From positions 1 to 60,730 of the forward strand of contig JAIRKE010000023.1 of NCBI GenBank assembly GCA_031260295.1: a DNA stretch of 60,730 nucleotides, given 5' to 3'. Positions 33,026 to 42,160 of the stretch are shown here, piece by piece. Each line of letters begins with the position of its first letter. Within the stretch, counting starts at the first letter, position 1. Source of the DNA: Azonexus sp. (lineage in GTDB: Bacteria; Pseudomonadota; Gammaproteobacteria; Burkholderiales; Rhodocyclaceae). A program made the position numbers and the translations under genes. Below the pieces are notes generated by a model that worked only from the letters and a program-made list of their open reading frames with translations, had not been told where the DNA came from and searched no databases.

Positions 33026-33775
33026 TCACGGCGTCTCCCGGCCGGCGCCGCGCCAGCGCCAGAAGAAAAAAACGCCAGCCAGCAGCACAACACCAGCGGT
33101 CAGCAGCTTGCTGACGCCATCGATTGCGTTCTCGGTGACCAGACCGCTGCCGATCAGCGAAGCGATGATTCCCTGCGGCAGATAGCCGATGAAAGTACCG
33201 ATGAGGAAGACGCGCGTATTGACTTCGCTCAACGCCAGTCCGCCATTAATCATGATGCCGGCCAGCGGTAGCTGGCGGATTAGCGCTACCGCCTTGACCG
33301 AGGAGCGCACGCGAAAAGCACGGCCAACCAGGCGATGGTGGCCGAAATGGCGCTCAAGCCAGACGCGCCCGCCATGACGCACGGCCCAGAAGGTGAGCCA
33401 GGCGCCGCCGATAGCGCCGATCTGGGCCAGCAACAGCCCTGTCCAGAAGCCGAAGGCAAGGCCGCCGACGACGTAGAAGGTCAGCCGCGGCACGCCCAGC
33501 GCCACCAGTCCGATGACGATGGCGACGTAGCTCGTCTCGGCCCAAAAATCGTCGCTCGACAGATGGGCTCGCAGATGGTGAATATCGCGCACGATAGCGC
33601 CGGCGGGCGTGAAATACAGCAGCCCGAAAGCCACCACGGCAACGGCAAGCAACAGCAGCAGGCGGCGCAGCTCCTTGTTGACGCCGGATGCCACCGAGGC
33701 CAGTGCGACGTTTTCCTCGGAATCGTCCGCCATATCGCCGGCGACGGCTTCGCCATCCTGTTCCAGCTTGTTCAT
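33026..33775 (-). CDS. VTT-domain (DedA/TVP38-like) membrane protein
   Basis: A 249-residue inner-membrane protein with about five hydrophobic segments. The VTT core includes VPRLTFYVVGGLAFGFWTG, a Gly-rich re-entrant-like stretch, and LIRQLPLAGIMINGGLALSEV. DedA/VTT proteins take part in membrane lipid and undecaprenyl-phosphate recycling. It sits between glycosyltransferases that use undecaprenyl-linked donors, so a lipid-carrier transport role is plausible but unproven. Its start overlaps the stop of the upstream GT2 gene. Confidence 0.8.
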   Translation of the reverse strand: MNKLEQDGEAVAGDMADDSEENVALASVASGVNKELRRLLLLLAVAVVAFGLLYFTPAGAIVRDIHHLRAHLSSDDFWAETSYVAIVIGLVALGVPRLTFYVVGGLAFGFWTGLLLAQIGAIGGAWLTFWAVRHGGRVWLERHFGHHRLVGRAFRVRSSVKAVALIRQLPLAGIMINGGLALSEVNTRVFLIGTFIGYLPQGIIASLIGSGLVTENAIDGVSKLLTAGVVLLAGVFFFWRWRGAGRETP

Positions 33776-34527
33776 TGCCGTTCCTGTTCGCGTTCTTGCC
33801 CGGCATCGACCCGTTCGGCTGGCACGGCTCGGGCCACGAACCAGCGCACGCCGAAGCAATCGCGGATACCGCGCCAGAGCCGATTATGCACACCGTATTT
33901 CGACACGCCGCGTAGCCGTGGCCGGTGATTCACCGGAAATTCGCTCACGGTGTAGCTCTTGGCCCGCAGCAGGGTCGGCATGAAACGGTGTAGCCCGTTG
34001 AATACGGGTAACTCGCCGACACAGGCGGCGCGCACCACGCGCACGCCGCAACCGCTGTCGCTGACGCGATCCCCGGTCGCCCAGTTGCGAAAACCGTTGG
34101 CGATGCGCGAGGAGAGCTTGCGGATGAAATTATCCTGCCGTTTGGCCCGCACGCCGGTCACGCAGTCGACGCCGAGGCGGCGCGCCTCGTCGAGCATGCG
34201 CGGCAAGTCGGCCGGATCGTTCTGGCCGTCGCCGTCAAGCGTGCCGATCCACTCGCCGCGCGCGGCGCGAAAGCCCGTCGCCACCGCCGCGCTCTGGCCG
34301 AAGTTGCGGCGATGCCGCAGGCAGCGCACGACATCCGTCTCCAAGGTCTGGCGCCGCAGGACGGCAGGGCTCTCATCGTTGCTGGCATCGTCTACGAAGA
34401 TCACCTCGTAAGATTCCGCCCTGCCCTGAAAAGCCGCCTGAATTTCGCGCACCATCGGTTCGATATTCTCCGCCTCGTTGTAGATGGGAATGACGATGGA
34501 AATATCGCGGGGCGCGGTCTTATTCAT
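33772..34527 (-). CDS. Polyprenyl-phosphate glycosyltransferase (DPM1/ArnC-like GT2)
   Basis: 251 residues. SIVIPIYNEAENI, VIFVDDASNDES, RRNFGQSAAVATGF, LDGDGQNDP and SRIANGFRNWATGDRVSDSGCGVRV are the DPM1-type GT2 signatures. No C-terminal membrane helices are present, unlike ArnC. It would transfer a sugar from a nucleotide donor to undecaprenyl phosphate, providing the donor for the neighbouring GT-C transferase. It is ATGA-coupled to the VTT gene. Confidence 0.85.
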   Translation of the reverse strand: MNKTAPRDISIVIPIYNEAENIEPMVREIQAAFQGRAESYEVIFVDDASNDESPAVLRRQTLETDVVRCLRHRRNFGQSAAVATGFRAARGEWIGTLDGDGQNDPADLPRMLDEARRLGVDCVTGVRAKRQDNFIRKLSSRIANGFRNWATGDRVSDSGCGVRVVRAACVGELPVFNGLHRFMPTLLRAKSYTVSEFPVNHRPRLRGVSKYGVHNRLWRGIRDCFGVRWFVARAVPAERVDAGQEREQERQ

Positions 34528-34606
34528 GATGATCGACTGAGTGAGTGATGATGGGCTGGGATATCCGCTGCTGCCGGCGGGTCACGCCGGGCTTGGGAAA
34601 TCCGGT

Positions 34607-36055
34607 TCAGCCGGTTTTGTCATGGTTTGCCGGCGACGGGCAGGCGGCGCCGAAACCGAATATGGTGAGAGTTTTTTTGCGTTTCAGGTAGGGGTCGAAT
34701 TCGCGCACCTTGCAGTCCGCCACTTGCGCTACAGCGTCGAGATGGTCATTTTCCACGAGCAGCAGGAAGGATGGCTGCTGCATTCGCGTCTGTTCCAGTT
34801 TCTCCTGGTCGAGCACGGGAATCGGACGCCTGGCGTAATAGACGGGGCGTTCCTGTAGACCGATGTAACTATACACCGGCATATCGCGTACTCCCGCGAT
34901 CCATTGTTCGAACTGCATCAACGCCACGTAGCGAAACTCAAGCGTGCGTGCCTCGGCCACGGCAAAATAGCCTGCGTAGCTGAGCGGCATGAGCAGGCCG
35001 AGCGTAAGCAGTACGCGCCGCCATGCGGGCCGGGCTGTCTCCATCAGTTCGCCCAGGCGTTTTCCGGCAAGCAGCGCGAGCAGCGGGTAGATCGGCAACA
35101 GGTACTTGGTGTGCTTGTAGCTGAACACGGAGAAAATCAGCAACGGCGCGGCAATGGCAATCATCAGCACGGTCAGCCGCTGATCGCTTTTCCAGCGTCG
35201 CCAGGTGGCAAGCGGCGCAGCCAGCAGCAGCAGGCTGGCCGGCAGGAAATCGCCCGGTATCCACAAGACATAGTCAAGCAGCGGGTAGGAGGTCGCGCCC
35301 TGCACCTTCTCCATGATGTCGCGCTGTACCGTGGTCTGCCAGATATCGAAGCCCATCTGCAGGCTGACCGCGAGAAACCATGAACTGCCCACCAGCAGCA
35401 GGATTCCCCAGCCCAGCGGGTTGCGCAGAACCTGCCAGGCCCGCGTTTCCCGATAGACAAGCGCGTAGACCAGCAGCGGCAGCGTGACGAACAGCAGCGC
35501 CACCGGCCCTTTGGTGAGTATGGCGAGGCCGAGCAATAAATAGCTCAACAGGATCCAGCGGCGTCCCGTCTGCTCCTGGACGAAATGCAGCGCGGCCAGC
35601 AGCGCGCCGAAGCACAGGGCGGTCAGCAGCATTTCGATTTCGGCGCGGCGGGCGAACCTGGCGAACGTGGCGTTGGCAATGAGCACCTGGACGGCGAACA
35701 GCGCCGCCCACGGGCCGAAACGCCGCAGCGCATAGCGGTAGGCGGCGAACACCACGACGGCTGCGGCCAGCGCCGAGGGCAGGCGCACCGACCATTCGTT
35801 AACGTTGCCGAAGAGATGCGATGTGGCGGTGGTCAGCCAGTAAAGCAGCGGCGGCTTCGTGAGGTACAGTTCGCCATTGAGCTGCGGCAGCAACCAGTCG
35901 CCGCTGGCGAACATGGCCTGGGTGGGAATGGCGCGGCGCGCTTCGTTTAGGGAAAGCAGGGGGATATTGCCCAAACCCCAGAAAAAACAGACGAGGCCGA
36001 TCAACAGGGTCAGCCAGCACAGCAAGCGGTATAGCTTTTGCTCGTTTGCGTTCAT
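34607..36055 (-). CDS. GT-C glycosyltransferase (ArnT/GT39-83-like)
   Basis: An integral membrane transferase of 482 residues with about eleven hydrophobic segments. The first periplasmic loop has LNEARRAIPTQAM and the substrate region NGELYLTKPPLLYWL, as in ArnT/PMT-like transferases; the acidic start of the loop reads NE rather than DE. It takes a polyprenyl-linked sugar and adds it to an envelope acceptor, perhaps lipid A or core. No arnA, arnB or arnD is nearby, so the sugar need not be aminoarabinose. ATG 36055 is chosen over 36103. Confidence 0.82.
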   Translation of the reverse strand: MNANEQKLYRLLCWLTLLIGLVCFFWGLGNIPLLSLNEARRAIPTQAMFASGDWLLPQLNGELYLTKPPLLYWLTTATSHLFGNVNEWSVRLPSALAAAVVVFAAYRYALRRFGPWAALFAVQVLIANATFARFARRAEIEMLLTALCFGALLAALHFVQEQTGRRWILLSYLLLGLAILTKGPVALLFVTLPLLVYALVYRETRAWQVLRNPLGWGILLLVGSSWFLAVSLQMGFDIWQTTVQRDIMEKVQGATSYPLLDYVLWIPGDFLPASLLLLAAPLATWRRWKSDQRLTVLMIAIAAPLLIFSVFSYKHTKYLLPIYPLLALLAGKRLGELMETARPAWRRVLLTLGLLMPLSYAGYFAVAEARTLEFRYVALMQFEQWIAGVRDMPVYSYIGLQERPVYYARRPIPVLDQEKLEQTRMQQPSFLLLVENDHLDAVAQVADCKVREFDPYLKRKKTLTIFGFGAACPSPANHDKTG

Positions 36056-36124
36056 TGTCGTGCTGCCTTCGGACGAATTACAAGCCATCGGGAACGTCCT
36101 CAAAAGTGATTTTTGCTTGGCTGA

Positions 36125-37864
36125 TCATTTGGTGACCAGCACATCCTGCATGACCAGGTAACGCAGGTCGGAGCCGAAGAACATGTTCAGCGCATCGGTG
36201 GGCGAGCAGATCATCGGTTCGCCGCGGCGGTTGAGCGAGGTGTTGAGCACCACGCCGTTGCCGGTCAGCTTTTCCATTTCCTTCATCAAATCGTAGTAAC
36301 GCGGATTGTGCTGGCGTTCGAGAACCTGGGCACGCGAGGTGCCGTCTTCGTGGACGACTTCCGGGACGCGGGTTTTCCAGCCTTCGGCGACTTCGAAGGT
36401 GAAGGTCATGAAGGGCGCGGGGTGGTCGCTGCCGAGCATTTGCGAGCCGACGGTGTCGAGCATGCTGGGGCAGAATGGCCGCCAGCGCTCGCGGAACTTG
36501 ATCTGTTCGTTGATTCGGTCGGCGACGCCGGGGGCGCTCGGGCAGCCGAGGATGGAACGGCCGCCCAGGGCGCGCGGGCCGAATTCCATGCGCCCTTGGA
36601 ACCAGGCGACTGGATTGCCATCGGCGAGAATTTGCGCAATGCGTTGCGGCACGGCGGTATCGCCGTCGGCGATGACTTTCCATTGCGGCTTGGCCGGATG
36701 GCGGGCGCAGGCGGCGATGACTTCTTCGTTGCGGTATTCGGGGCCGAGATAGACATGCTCCATCTTCTCGACCGGCACGCCGCGCGCGACCGAGACGTAG
36801 GCGGCGGCGCCAATGGCCGTGCCGGCGTCGCCGGAGGCGGGTTGGACGAATAACTCCTTGAGTTCCGGGCGGGAGATGATTTTCTGGTTCAGCTTGACGT
36901 TGAGCGCACCGCCTCCGGCGAAGGCCAGCCGCCCGGTTTCGCGGATGATGTCGCCGAGGTAATGGTCCAGCATTTGCAGCGACAAGTCCTCGAACAGCTT
37001 TTGCATGCTCGCCGCGTAGTGGATATAGGGGTCGTCGGCGATGTCGCCGTGGCGCATCGGGCCGAGCCAATCGATGAGTTTGGGCGAGAAGTAGTAGCCC
37101 TTGCCCTTTTCCTTGTAGCGGCGGAAGCCGATGACGTTGGCGTAGTCGGTATTGACGATCAGCTCGCCATTCTCGAACTTGGCCAAGCGCGAGAAATCGT
37201 ATCGGTTCGGGTCGCCGTAGGGAGCCATGCCCATGACTTTGTATTCGCCATCGAGCATCTCGAAGCCGAGGTACTCGGTCAGCGCGCCGTACAGGCCGCC
37301 GAGTGAATCCGGATCGTAAAACTCCTTGATCTTGCGAATCTGGCCGTTCTCGCCGACGCCGAAAAAGGTGGTGGCGTATTCGCCCTTGCCGTCGATGCCG
37401 AGAATGGCCGTTTTCTCCTGAAAACCGGAGCAGTGATAGGCGGAGGAGGCATGGGCCAGATGGTGTTCGACCGGCACGATCTCGGTCTTGACCAGGTCGA
37501 AGCCGAGTTGTTGCAGACACCATTCGATGCGCTTCTTGTAACGGCGAAAACGGCGGTTGCCGTTGAACAGCGTATCAAGGGCACGATCCGGCGCATACCA
37601 GTAACGCTTGGCATACTGCCAGCGCGCCTTGTCGGCGAGGCTGATCGGGGCGAAGGGAATGGCGACGGCGGTGACATCAACGGGTTTGATGCCGGCGAAA
37701 TCCAGGCAAAAACGCGCCGCTTCGTAAGGCATGCGGTTCTTGGCATGCTTGTCGCGGACGAAGCGCTCCTCTTCGGCGGCGGCAACCAGCTTGCCATCAA
37801 TGTAGAGGGCGGCCGACGGGTCGTGCGTCAGGGCGCCGGAAAGTCCAAGAATCGTCAGGGCCAA
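36125..37864 (-). CDS. NodU/WapO-family carbamoyltransferase
   Basis: About 579 residues, the normal length for the family. The N-terminal Kae1-like domain has LTILGLSGALTHDPSAALYIDG, AAAEEERFVRDKH, HHLAHASSAY, LGIDGKGEY and LAFAGGGALNVKLN; the C-terminal YrdC-like domain has WFQGRMEFGPRALGGRSIL, FCPSML and NTSLNRRGEPM. It would transfer carbamoyl from carbamoyl phosphate to a sugar hydroxyl. A homologue (WapO) carbamoylates core heptose in Pseudomonas aeruginosa. No ATG fits; TTG 37864 behind an AAGAGA matches the conserved start. Confidence 0.88.
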   Translation of the reverse strand: MALTILGLSGALTHDPSAALYIDGKLVAAAEEERFVRDKHAKNRMPYEAARFCLDFAGIKPVDVTAVAIPFAPISLADKARWQYAKRYWYAPDRALDTLFNGNRRFRRYKKRIEWCLQQLGFDLVKTEIVPVEHHLAHASSAYHCSGFQEKTAILGIDGKGEYATTFFGVGENGQIRKIKEFYDPDSLGGLYGALTEYLGFEMLDGEYKVMGMAPYGDPNRYDFSRLAKFENGELIVNTDYANVIGFRRYKEKGKGYYFSPKLIDWLGPMRHGDIADDPYIHYAASMQKLFEDLSLQMLDHYLGDIIRETGRLAFAGGGALNVKLNQKIISRPELKELFVQPASGDAGTAIGAAAYVSVARGVPVEKMEHVYLGPEYRNEEVIAACARHPAKPQWKVIADGDTAVPQRIAQILADGNPVAWFQGRMEFGPRALGGRSILGCPSAPGVADRINEQIKFRERWRPFCPSMLDTVGSQMLGSDHPAPFMTFTFEVAEGWKTRVPEVVHEDGTSRAQVLERQHNPRYYDLMKEMEKLTGNGVVLNTSLNRRGEPMICSPTDALNMFFGSDLRYLVMQDVLVTK

Positions 37865-38008
37865 GGTCGGGTTCTCTTTGGAGGCAACGGTCAACAGGGG
37901 CGAAAGTATACCCGGCTCGCCGGATGGGGGGGGTATGAGTCGAGAGTGGAGAGTTGGAGAGGAGGTTTGCTCTCGACTCCCCTTTTCTCCACTCACAATT
38001 CGACCAAC

Positions 38009-38896
38009 TCAATACGGCCTGGCTTCGCCGGGCGGCCGGGTCTTGAAGCGGCGATGCACCCAGTAGTACTGCTCCGGCATGCTGCGGATCACGCCTTCCA
38101 GCCAGGTGTTCATGCGAGCAATATCGGCTTCCACGTCGCCGGTCGGATAGTCGGTCCAGGCTTCGCCGATGTCGAGCTGGTAGCCTTCGCCGCCCGGCAG
38201 CATGCGGGTCACGCAGGGCAACACCGCCGCCCCGGCGGCGCGGGCGAGTCGGGGCAGTCCGGTATTGGTGGCGGCGGAAACGCCGAAAAAGGGAACGAAA
38301 ACGGCTTCTCGGCGCCGCGCGTTGAGATCGGGCAGATAGTAAAAGGGCCGCCCCGATTTCATCGCCTTGACGGTGGCGCGCACGCCGTCCTGGCGAGACA
38401 GCAGCACCTGATCGCCGAAACGCTTGCGGCCACGCAGCAACAAGCGGTCGATAAGCGGATTGCGCTGCGCGGCGTAGAGTGAAATCACGTCATGGCGCAT
38501 CGCCACGGCGACGCCGCCAGCATCGAGGCCGAGAAAGTGGGGGGCGAGCAGGATCACCGGGCGGCCGGCATCCAACTGCGCCTGCAAATGCTGTTCGCCC
38601 TCGACCTGAATCAGCCTTTCCAGGCGCTGCCGGCTGCTCCACCAGAGCATGCCGCGTTCGAGAAAACTGCGGCCGAGGGCGGCGAAATGGCGGCGGGCCA
38701 GATCGCGCCGCGCCGCTTCGTCGAGTTCGGGAAAACACCAGGCCAGGTTGAGGGCGACGACGGCCCGGCGTTTGCGGACGAACGGCATCAGCAGCCGGCC
38801 GAGGCCACGGCCGATGGCGGCGAGCAGGGGTAAAGGCAGGAAGCGGAGCAGCCAGAGCAGGGCGACGAGCGGCAGGCTGTAAAGGGTGCTCAGCAT
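38009..38896 (-). CDS. Lipid A biosynthesis acyltransferase (LpxL/HtrB family)
   Basis: A 295-residue inner-membrane acyltransferase with an N-terminal hydrophobic anchor. The catalytic HX4D motif is APHFLGLD, followed by the AQRNPLIDRLLLRGRKRFG and FVPFFGVSAATNTGLPRLARAAGA regions of the LpxL family. It adds a secondary acyl chain to Kdo-lipid A or its precursor. Which chain (LpxL or LpxM type) cannot be told. It closes the LPS block and is followed by a strong hairpin upstream of its start. Confidence 0.88.
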   Translation of the reverse strand: MLSTLYSLPLVALLWLLRFLPLPLLAAIGRGLGRLLMPFVRKRRAVVALNLAWCFPELDEAARRDLARRHFAALGRSFLERGMLWWSSRQRLERLIQVEGEQHLQAQLDAGRPVILLAPHFLGLDAGGVAVAMRHDVISLYAAQRNPLIDRLLLRGRKRFGDQVLLSRQDGVRATVKAMKSGRPFYYLPDLNARRREAVFVPFFGVSAATNTGLPRLARAAGAAVLPCVTRMLPGGEGYQLDIGEAWTDYPTGDVEADIARMNTWLEGVIRSMPEQYYWVHRRFKTRPPGEARPY

Positions 38897-38982
38897 GCGG
38901 AGAGCGGTGCGGACGGAAAGGCGAGCGTCATGGCGATGGAACGGGTGGTGCCACGGTTGGAAAGCCGGCGATGTTAACGCAA

Positions 38983-39016
38983 GAGCAGGCGCCCGCCAAA
39001 CGGCGGGCGCCTGCTC
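38983..39016. terminator. Perfect 15-bp stem hairpin
   Basis: GAGCAGGCGCCCGCC (38983-38997), an AAAC loop, and its exact complement (39002-39016). It lies between the membrane-protein gene ending at 39115 and lpxL. No good T-run follows on either strand; it could act as a strong mRNA end or stabilising structure for the leftward ahpF transcript. Confidence 0.6.
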
Positions 39017-39114
39017 GGCGCTGATCGGTGAAAGATACGGTGTGTCGCGCGGGGCAGGTGGAGAAAGAACGGAAGCGTGTGTTCGGTGGTCCGCTTGATT
39101 GGATTGCCAAAGGG

Positions 39115-39582
39115 CTAAGTATTCAACGACTTAAGCAAGAAAATCGGCGCAAACCCCGACAACAGCGAAATGCTGGCAAATATGAGATAGCCTACTGATG
39201 CCGGGTGCCGGAGCACTAAGCGGTACCACAAACCGACAACGGCAACCGAGGAAACCAGAGCGATAGCACCAAAAATTGGGGAACCCAGGAAGTCAGACAG
39301 CAGACCTCCCCAAAAAATACCGATGAATAGAAGCCCAAGGAAGGCAACCGGCTTGGAAATCGGAGTTGACGGAGCGGGTGCGAATAGACCGATGCCTGTT
39401 TCGGCGCGGGAGTCCCAGACGATCCCGAACCCGATACCAAGCAGCACCAGGGCAATGCAGTAACCAGCAGTAAAGGCCGCGAAAGCGAGGGAAAGGATAA
39501 ACGCGAGAAGAATAGATACGCCGACGCAAAGCACGAAGCGCCAACGTAGAAAGAGGGCCAGAATTTCCGGCACGTTTTCCAT
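39115..39582 (-). CDS. Hypothetical four-helix membrane protein
   Basis: A 155-residue protein that is almost entirely hydrophobic, with about four to five membrane segments and a short loop around residues 60-75 (SRAETGIGLFAPAPSTP). No family is recognised. It starts 6 bp after the ahpF stop, so it is probably co-transcribed with ahpF, but a link to peroxide defence is only positional. Confidence 0.6.
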   Translation of the reverse strand: MENVPEILALFLRWRFVLCVGVSILLAFILSLAFAAFTAGYCIALVLLGIGFGIVWDSRAETGIGLFAPAPSTPISKPVAFLGLLFIGIFWGGLLSDFLGSPIFGAIALVSSVAVVGLWYRLVLRHPASVGYLIFASISLLSGFAPIFLLKSLNT

Positions 39583-39588
39583 GGTCTT

Positions 39589-41130
39589 CTAGCTGCGGAT
39601 CAAATGATCGAATGCCGAGAGCGACGCGGTGGCTCCGGACCCCATGGCGATGACGATCTGCTTGTACGGCACCGTCGTGCAGTCGCCGGCGGCGAATACG
39701 CCAGGCAGCGAGGTGTGGCCCTTGGCGTCGATCTCGATCTCGCCGGAGCGCGACAATTCGAGCGTGCCTTTGAGCCAGTCGGTGTTCGGCAACAGGCCGA
39801 TCTGCACGAAAATGCCTTCCAGTTCGACATGGCGGATTTCGCCGCTGGCACGATCCTGGTAGGTCAAGCCGTTGACCTTCTGGCCATCGCCGGTGACTTC
39901 CGTGGTTTGCGCCGACTTGATGACCGTGACGTTGGCCAGGCTGTGCAGCTTCTTCTGCAACACGGCGTCGGCGCGCAGGGTGTCGGAGAACTCGAGCAGG
40001 GTCACGTGGCCGACAATGCCGGCCAGGTCGATGGCCGCCTCGGCGCCAGAATTGCCGCCACCGATGACCGCCACGCGCTTGCCCTTGAACAGCGGGCCAT
40101 CGCAGTGCGGGCAGAAACACACGCCCTTGGCCTTGTACTCCTTCTCTCCGGGCACGTTCATTTCGCGCCAACGGGCGCCGGTGGCGAGGATTACTGACTT
40201 CGCTTGCAGCGTGGCGCCGTTCTCCAGTTGCACTTCGATCAGTTCACCTGGCGTCAGCCGGGTGGCGCGCTGTAGGTTCATCACGTCCACCTCATAATGC
40301 TTGACGTGCTGCTCCAGCGCCGCGACCAGTTTCGGCCCCTCGGTTTCCGGGACGGAAATGAAATTCTCGATGGCGAGGGTATCCAGTACTTGACCGCCGA
40401 AGCGTTCGGCCACGATGCCGGTGCGGATGCCTTTGCGCGCCGCGTAGATGGCCGCAGCCGCGCCGGCCGGGCCGCCGCCGACGACCAGCACGTCGAAGGG
40501 GTTTTTTTGCGCCAGTGCTTCGGCATTACGCGCGGCGGCGCCGGTGTCGAGTTTGGCCAGGATTTCTTCGATGGTCATCCTGCCCTGGCCGAATTCCTCG
40601 CCATTCAGGTAGATGGTCGGCACGGCCATGATCTGGCGGCTATTCACTTCGTCCTGGAACAGCGCCCCGTCGATCATCGTGCTGGTCACGCCAGGATTGA
40701 GCACGGCCATCAGGTTGCACGCCTGCACCCCGTCGGGGCAGTTGTGGCAGGACAGCGAAATGAAGACTTCGGCACGGAAGTTGCCCGGCAGCCCCTTGAT
40801 CTGCTCGATCACCGCCGGCTCGACCTTGGGCGGATGGCCGCCGGTTTGCAGCAAGGCGAGCACCAGCGAGGTGAATTCATGGCCCAGCGGCAGGCCGGCG
40901 AAATGGATGCGCGGCGCCTCGCCGGGCAGGCCGATGGCGAAGGAAGGGCGGCGGGCATCGTCGCCATTTTCACGCAGACTGACTTTGTCCGACAGGCTTG
41001 CGATGTCGGCCAGCAGGCCGCGCATTTCCTGCGCCTTGGCGCTGTCGTCGAGCGAGGCGACCAGCTCGATCGGGTGCTGCAACTTCTCCAGGTAAGCCTT
41101 GAGTTGTTCCTTGATGGCGGGTTCGAGCAT
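39589..41130 (-). CDS. ahpF: Alkyl hydroperoxide reductase subunit F
   Basis: A flavoprotein disulfide reductase of 513 residues that passes electrons from NADH to AhpC. An N-terminal double-thioredoxin domain has CHNC (near residue 130), followed by the FAD motif [19 protein letters not shown], the active-site CPHC in CFCPHCDG, the NAD motif [12 protein letters not shown] and the C-terminal GVFAAGDCT. The length matches full AhpF rather than thioredoxin reductase (about 320). It follows ahpC on the same strand. Confidence 0.96.
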   Translation of the reverse strand: MLEPAIKEQLKAYLEKLQHPIELVASLDDSAKAQEMRGLLADIASLSDKVSLRENGDDARRPSFAIGLPGEAPRIHFAGLPLGHEFTSLVLALLQTGGHPPKVEPAVIEQIKGLPGNFRAEVFISLSCHNCPDGVQACNLMAVLNPGVTSTMIDGALFQDEVNSRQIMAVPTIYLNGEEFGQGRMTIEEILAKLDTGAAARNAEALAQKNPFDVLVVGGGPAGAAAAIYAARKGIRTGIVAERFGGQVLDTLAIENFISVPETEGPKLVAALEQHVKHYEVDVMNLQRATRLTPGELIEVQLENGATLQAKSVILATGARWREMNVPGEKEYKAKGVCFCPHCDGPLFKGKRVAVIGGGNSGAEAAIDLAGIVGHVTLLEFSDTLRADAVLQKKLHSLANVTVIKSAQTTEVTGDGQKVNGLTYQDRASGEIRHVELEGIFVQIGLLPNTDWLKGTLELSRSGEIEIDAKGHTSLPGVFAAGDCTTVPYKQIVIAMGSGATASLSAFDHLIRS

Positions 41131-41154
41131 GATTTCTCCTCAGGGGGCAGGGGC

Positions 41155-41210
41155 TAGAGGCTAGGGACTGGAACCCCGAGGTTTTTCTAACCCCCAATCC
41201 CTAGCTTCTA
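41155..41210. repeat. Hairpin between ahpC and ahpF
   Basis: TAGAGGCTAGGGA (41155-41167) pairs with TCCCTAGCTTCTA (41198-41210) with one mismatch, enclosing a second small fold. It could moderate transcription from ahpC into ahpF. Confidence 0.5.
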
Positions 41211-41272
41211 ATCAACACGCTGGACGCTGACGGCTGGTCGCTTGACCAACCGCCAGAAGCCAACGGCTAGAC

Positions 41273-41836
41273 TCAGATCTTGCCGACCAGATCCAGCGAC
41301 GGCTTCAGCGTTGCCGCGCCTTCCTGCCACTTGGCCGGGCAGACTTCGCCCGGATGGCTGGCGACGTACTGGGCGGCCTTGACCTTGCGCAGCAGTTCGG
41401 AAGCATCGCGGCCAATGCCGAGGTCGTGAATTTCGGCGACCTTGATCACGCCTTCCGGATTGACCAGGAAGGTGCCGCGCAGCGCCAGGCCCTCTTCCTC
41501 GATCATCACGTCGAAGTTACGGGTGATCGTGCCGGTCGGGTCGCCGACCATGACGTACTCGATTTTCTTGATGGTGTCGGAGGCGTCGTGCCAGGCCTTG
41601 TGGGTGAAGTGAGTGTCGGTCGACACGGAGTAGACCTCAACACCCAGCTTCTGGAATTCGGGGTAGAGGTCGGCCATGTCGCCCAGTTCGGTCGGGCAGA
41701 CGAAGGTGAAGTCGGCCGGGTAGAAGAAGAAGAGGGACCACTTGCCCTTCAGGTCGGCGTCGGAGACGGTGATGAACTGGCTGCTGTGATAGGCCTGGGC
41801 GGTGAAAGGCTTGAGTTGGCTGTTGATGATGGACAT
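41273..41836 (-). CDS. ahpC: Alkyl hydroperoxide reductase subunit C (peroxiredoxin)
   Basis: A 187-residue typical 2-Cys peroxiredoxin. The peroxidatic Cys lies in [17 protein letters not shown] (about residue 47) and the resolving Cys in [10 protein letters not shown] (about 166). It reduces hydrogen peroxide and organic peroxides with AhpF as reductant. AGGAGA lies 11 bp before ATG 41836, and an OxyR-like site and promoter lie upstream. Confidence 0.97.
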   Translation of the reverse strand: MSIINSQLKPFTAQAYHSSQFITVSDADLKGKWSLFFFYPADFTFVCPTELGDMADLYPEFQKLGVEVYSVSTDTHFTHKAWHDASDTIKKIEYVMVGDPTGTITRNFDVMIEEEGLALRGTFLVNPEGVIKVAEIHDLGIGRDASELLRKVKAAQYVASHPGEVCPAKWQEGAATLKPSLDLVGKI

Positions 41837-41885
41837 GCGAGTTTTCTCCTAGTGGGTTGATGGGTTGGTCAATCGAGACAGCGCC

Positions 41886-41915
41886 ATATTAAGGTCGGGT
41901 CAGTAATTGTGCTAA
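41886..41915 (-). promoter_or_regulatory. Putative ahpC promoter
   Basis: On the minus strand TTAGCA (41915-41910) and TAATAT (41891-41886) are 18 bp apart. The weak -35 abuts the OxyR-like site, the layout of an OxyR-activated promoter. Confidence 0.5.
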
Positions 41916-41951
41916 TTGATTGCCTAAATTTTCTGTATAGAGAACGGCTAT
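41915..41951 (-). promoter_or_regulatory. OxyR-like binding site upstream of ahpC
   Basis: ATAG-N7-CTAT (41937-41951) is an exact half of the OxyR consensus. At the expected 7-bp distance a weaker half ATTG-N7-AAAT (41915-41929) follows. The whole site touches the -35 region of the predicted promoter. Confidence 0.65.
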
Positions 41952-42002
41952 CTCTTGGTGGCGGCGGCTTTTCTCGTCGCCGGCAGGGTGTGGAAATTTT
42001 GA

Positions 42003-42042
42003 CTAGTTCTAAAGTGCTAGTTCAATTCCCGCATTGGAACTA
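42003..42042. repeat. CTAGTTC repeats upstream of nap
   Basis: CTAGTTC at 42003-42009 and 42017-42023, with the inverted GAACTA at 42037-42042. They could be a regulator site for either divergent operon; no known motif is recognised. Confidence 0.45.
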
Positions 42043-42067
42043 AGGTTTATCCAGCGGGCGTATTCGC

Positions 42068-42081
42068 TTGATGCGCATCAA
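42068..42081 (+). promoter_or_regulatory. FNR/CRP-family anaerobox of the nap operon
   Basis: TTGATGCGCATCAA is a perfect match to TTGAT-N4-ATCAA. A -10-like AATACT (42105-42110) places the site centre near -42, the position of a class II FNR-activated promoter. The nap operon is thus likely induced at low oxygen. Confidence 0.8.
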
Positions 42082-42160
42082 GTTCGCCTACCCGTGCTGG
42101 CGGGAATACTACGGCCCGTGCATTGTTGTCTGCCACTGCTTTCGCAAGGGATTAATTCGG

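Noticed and set aside
34607..36055. GT-C transferase as true ArnT for aminoarabinose
   Set aside because: No arnA, arnB or arnD genes in the window and the first loop reads NEARRA instead of the usual ArnT acidic motif, so only the broader family is claimed.
36078..37523. 481-codon frame overlapping the carbamoyltransferase
   Set aside because: It is an Arg/Pro-rich alternative frame on the same strand; the carbamoyltransferase frame has all family motifs.
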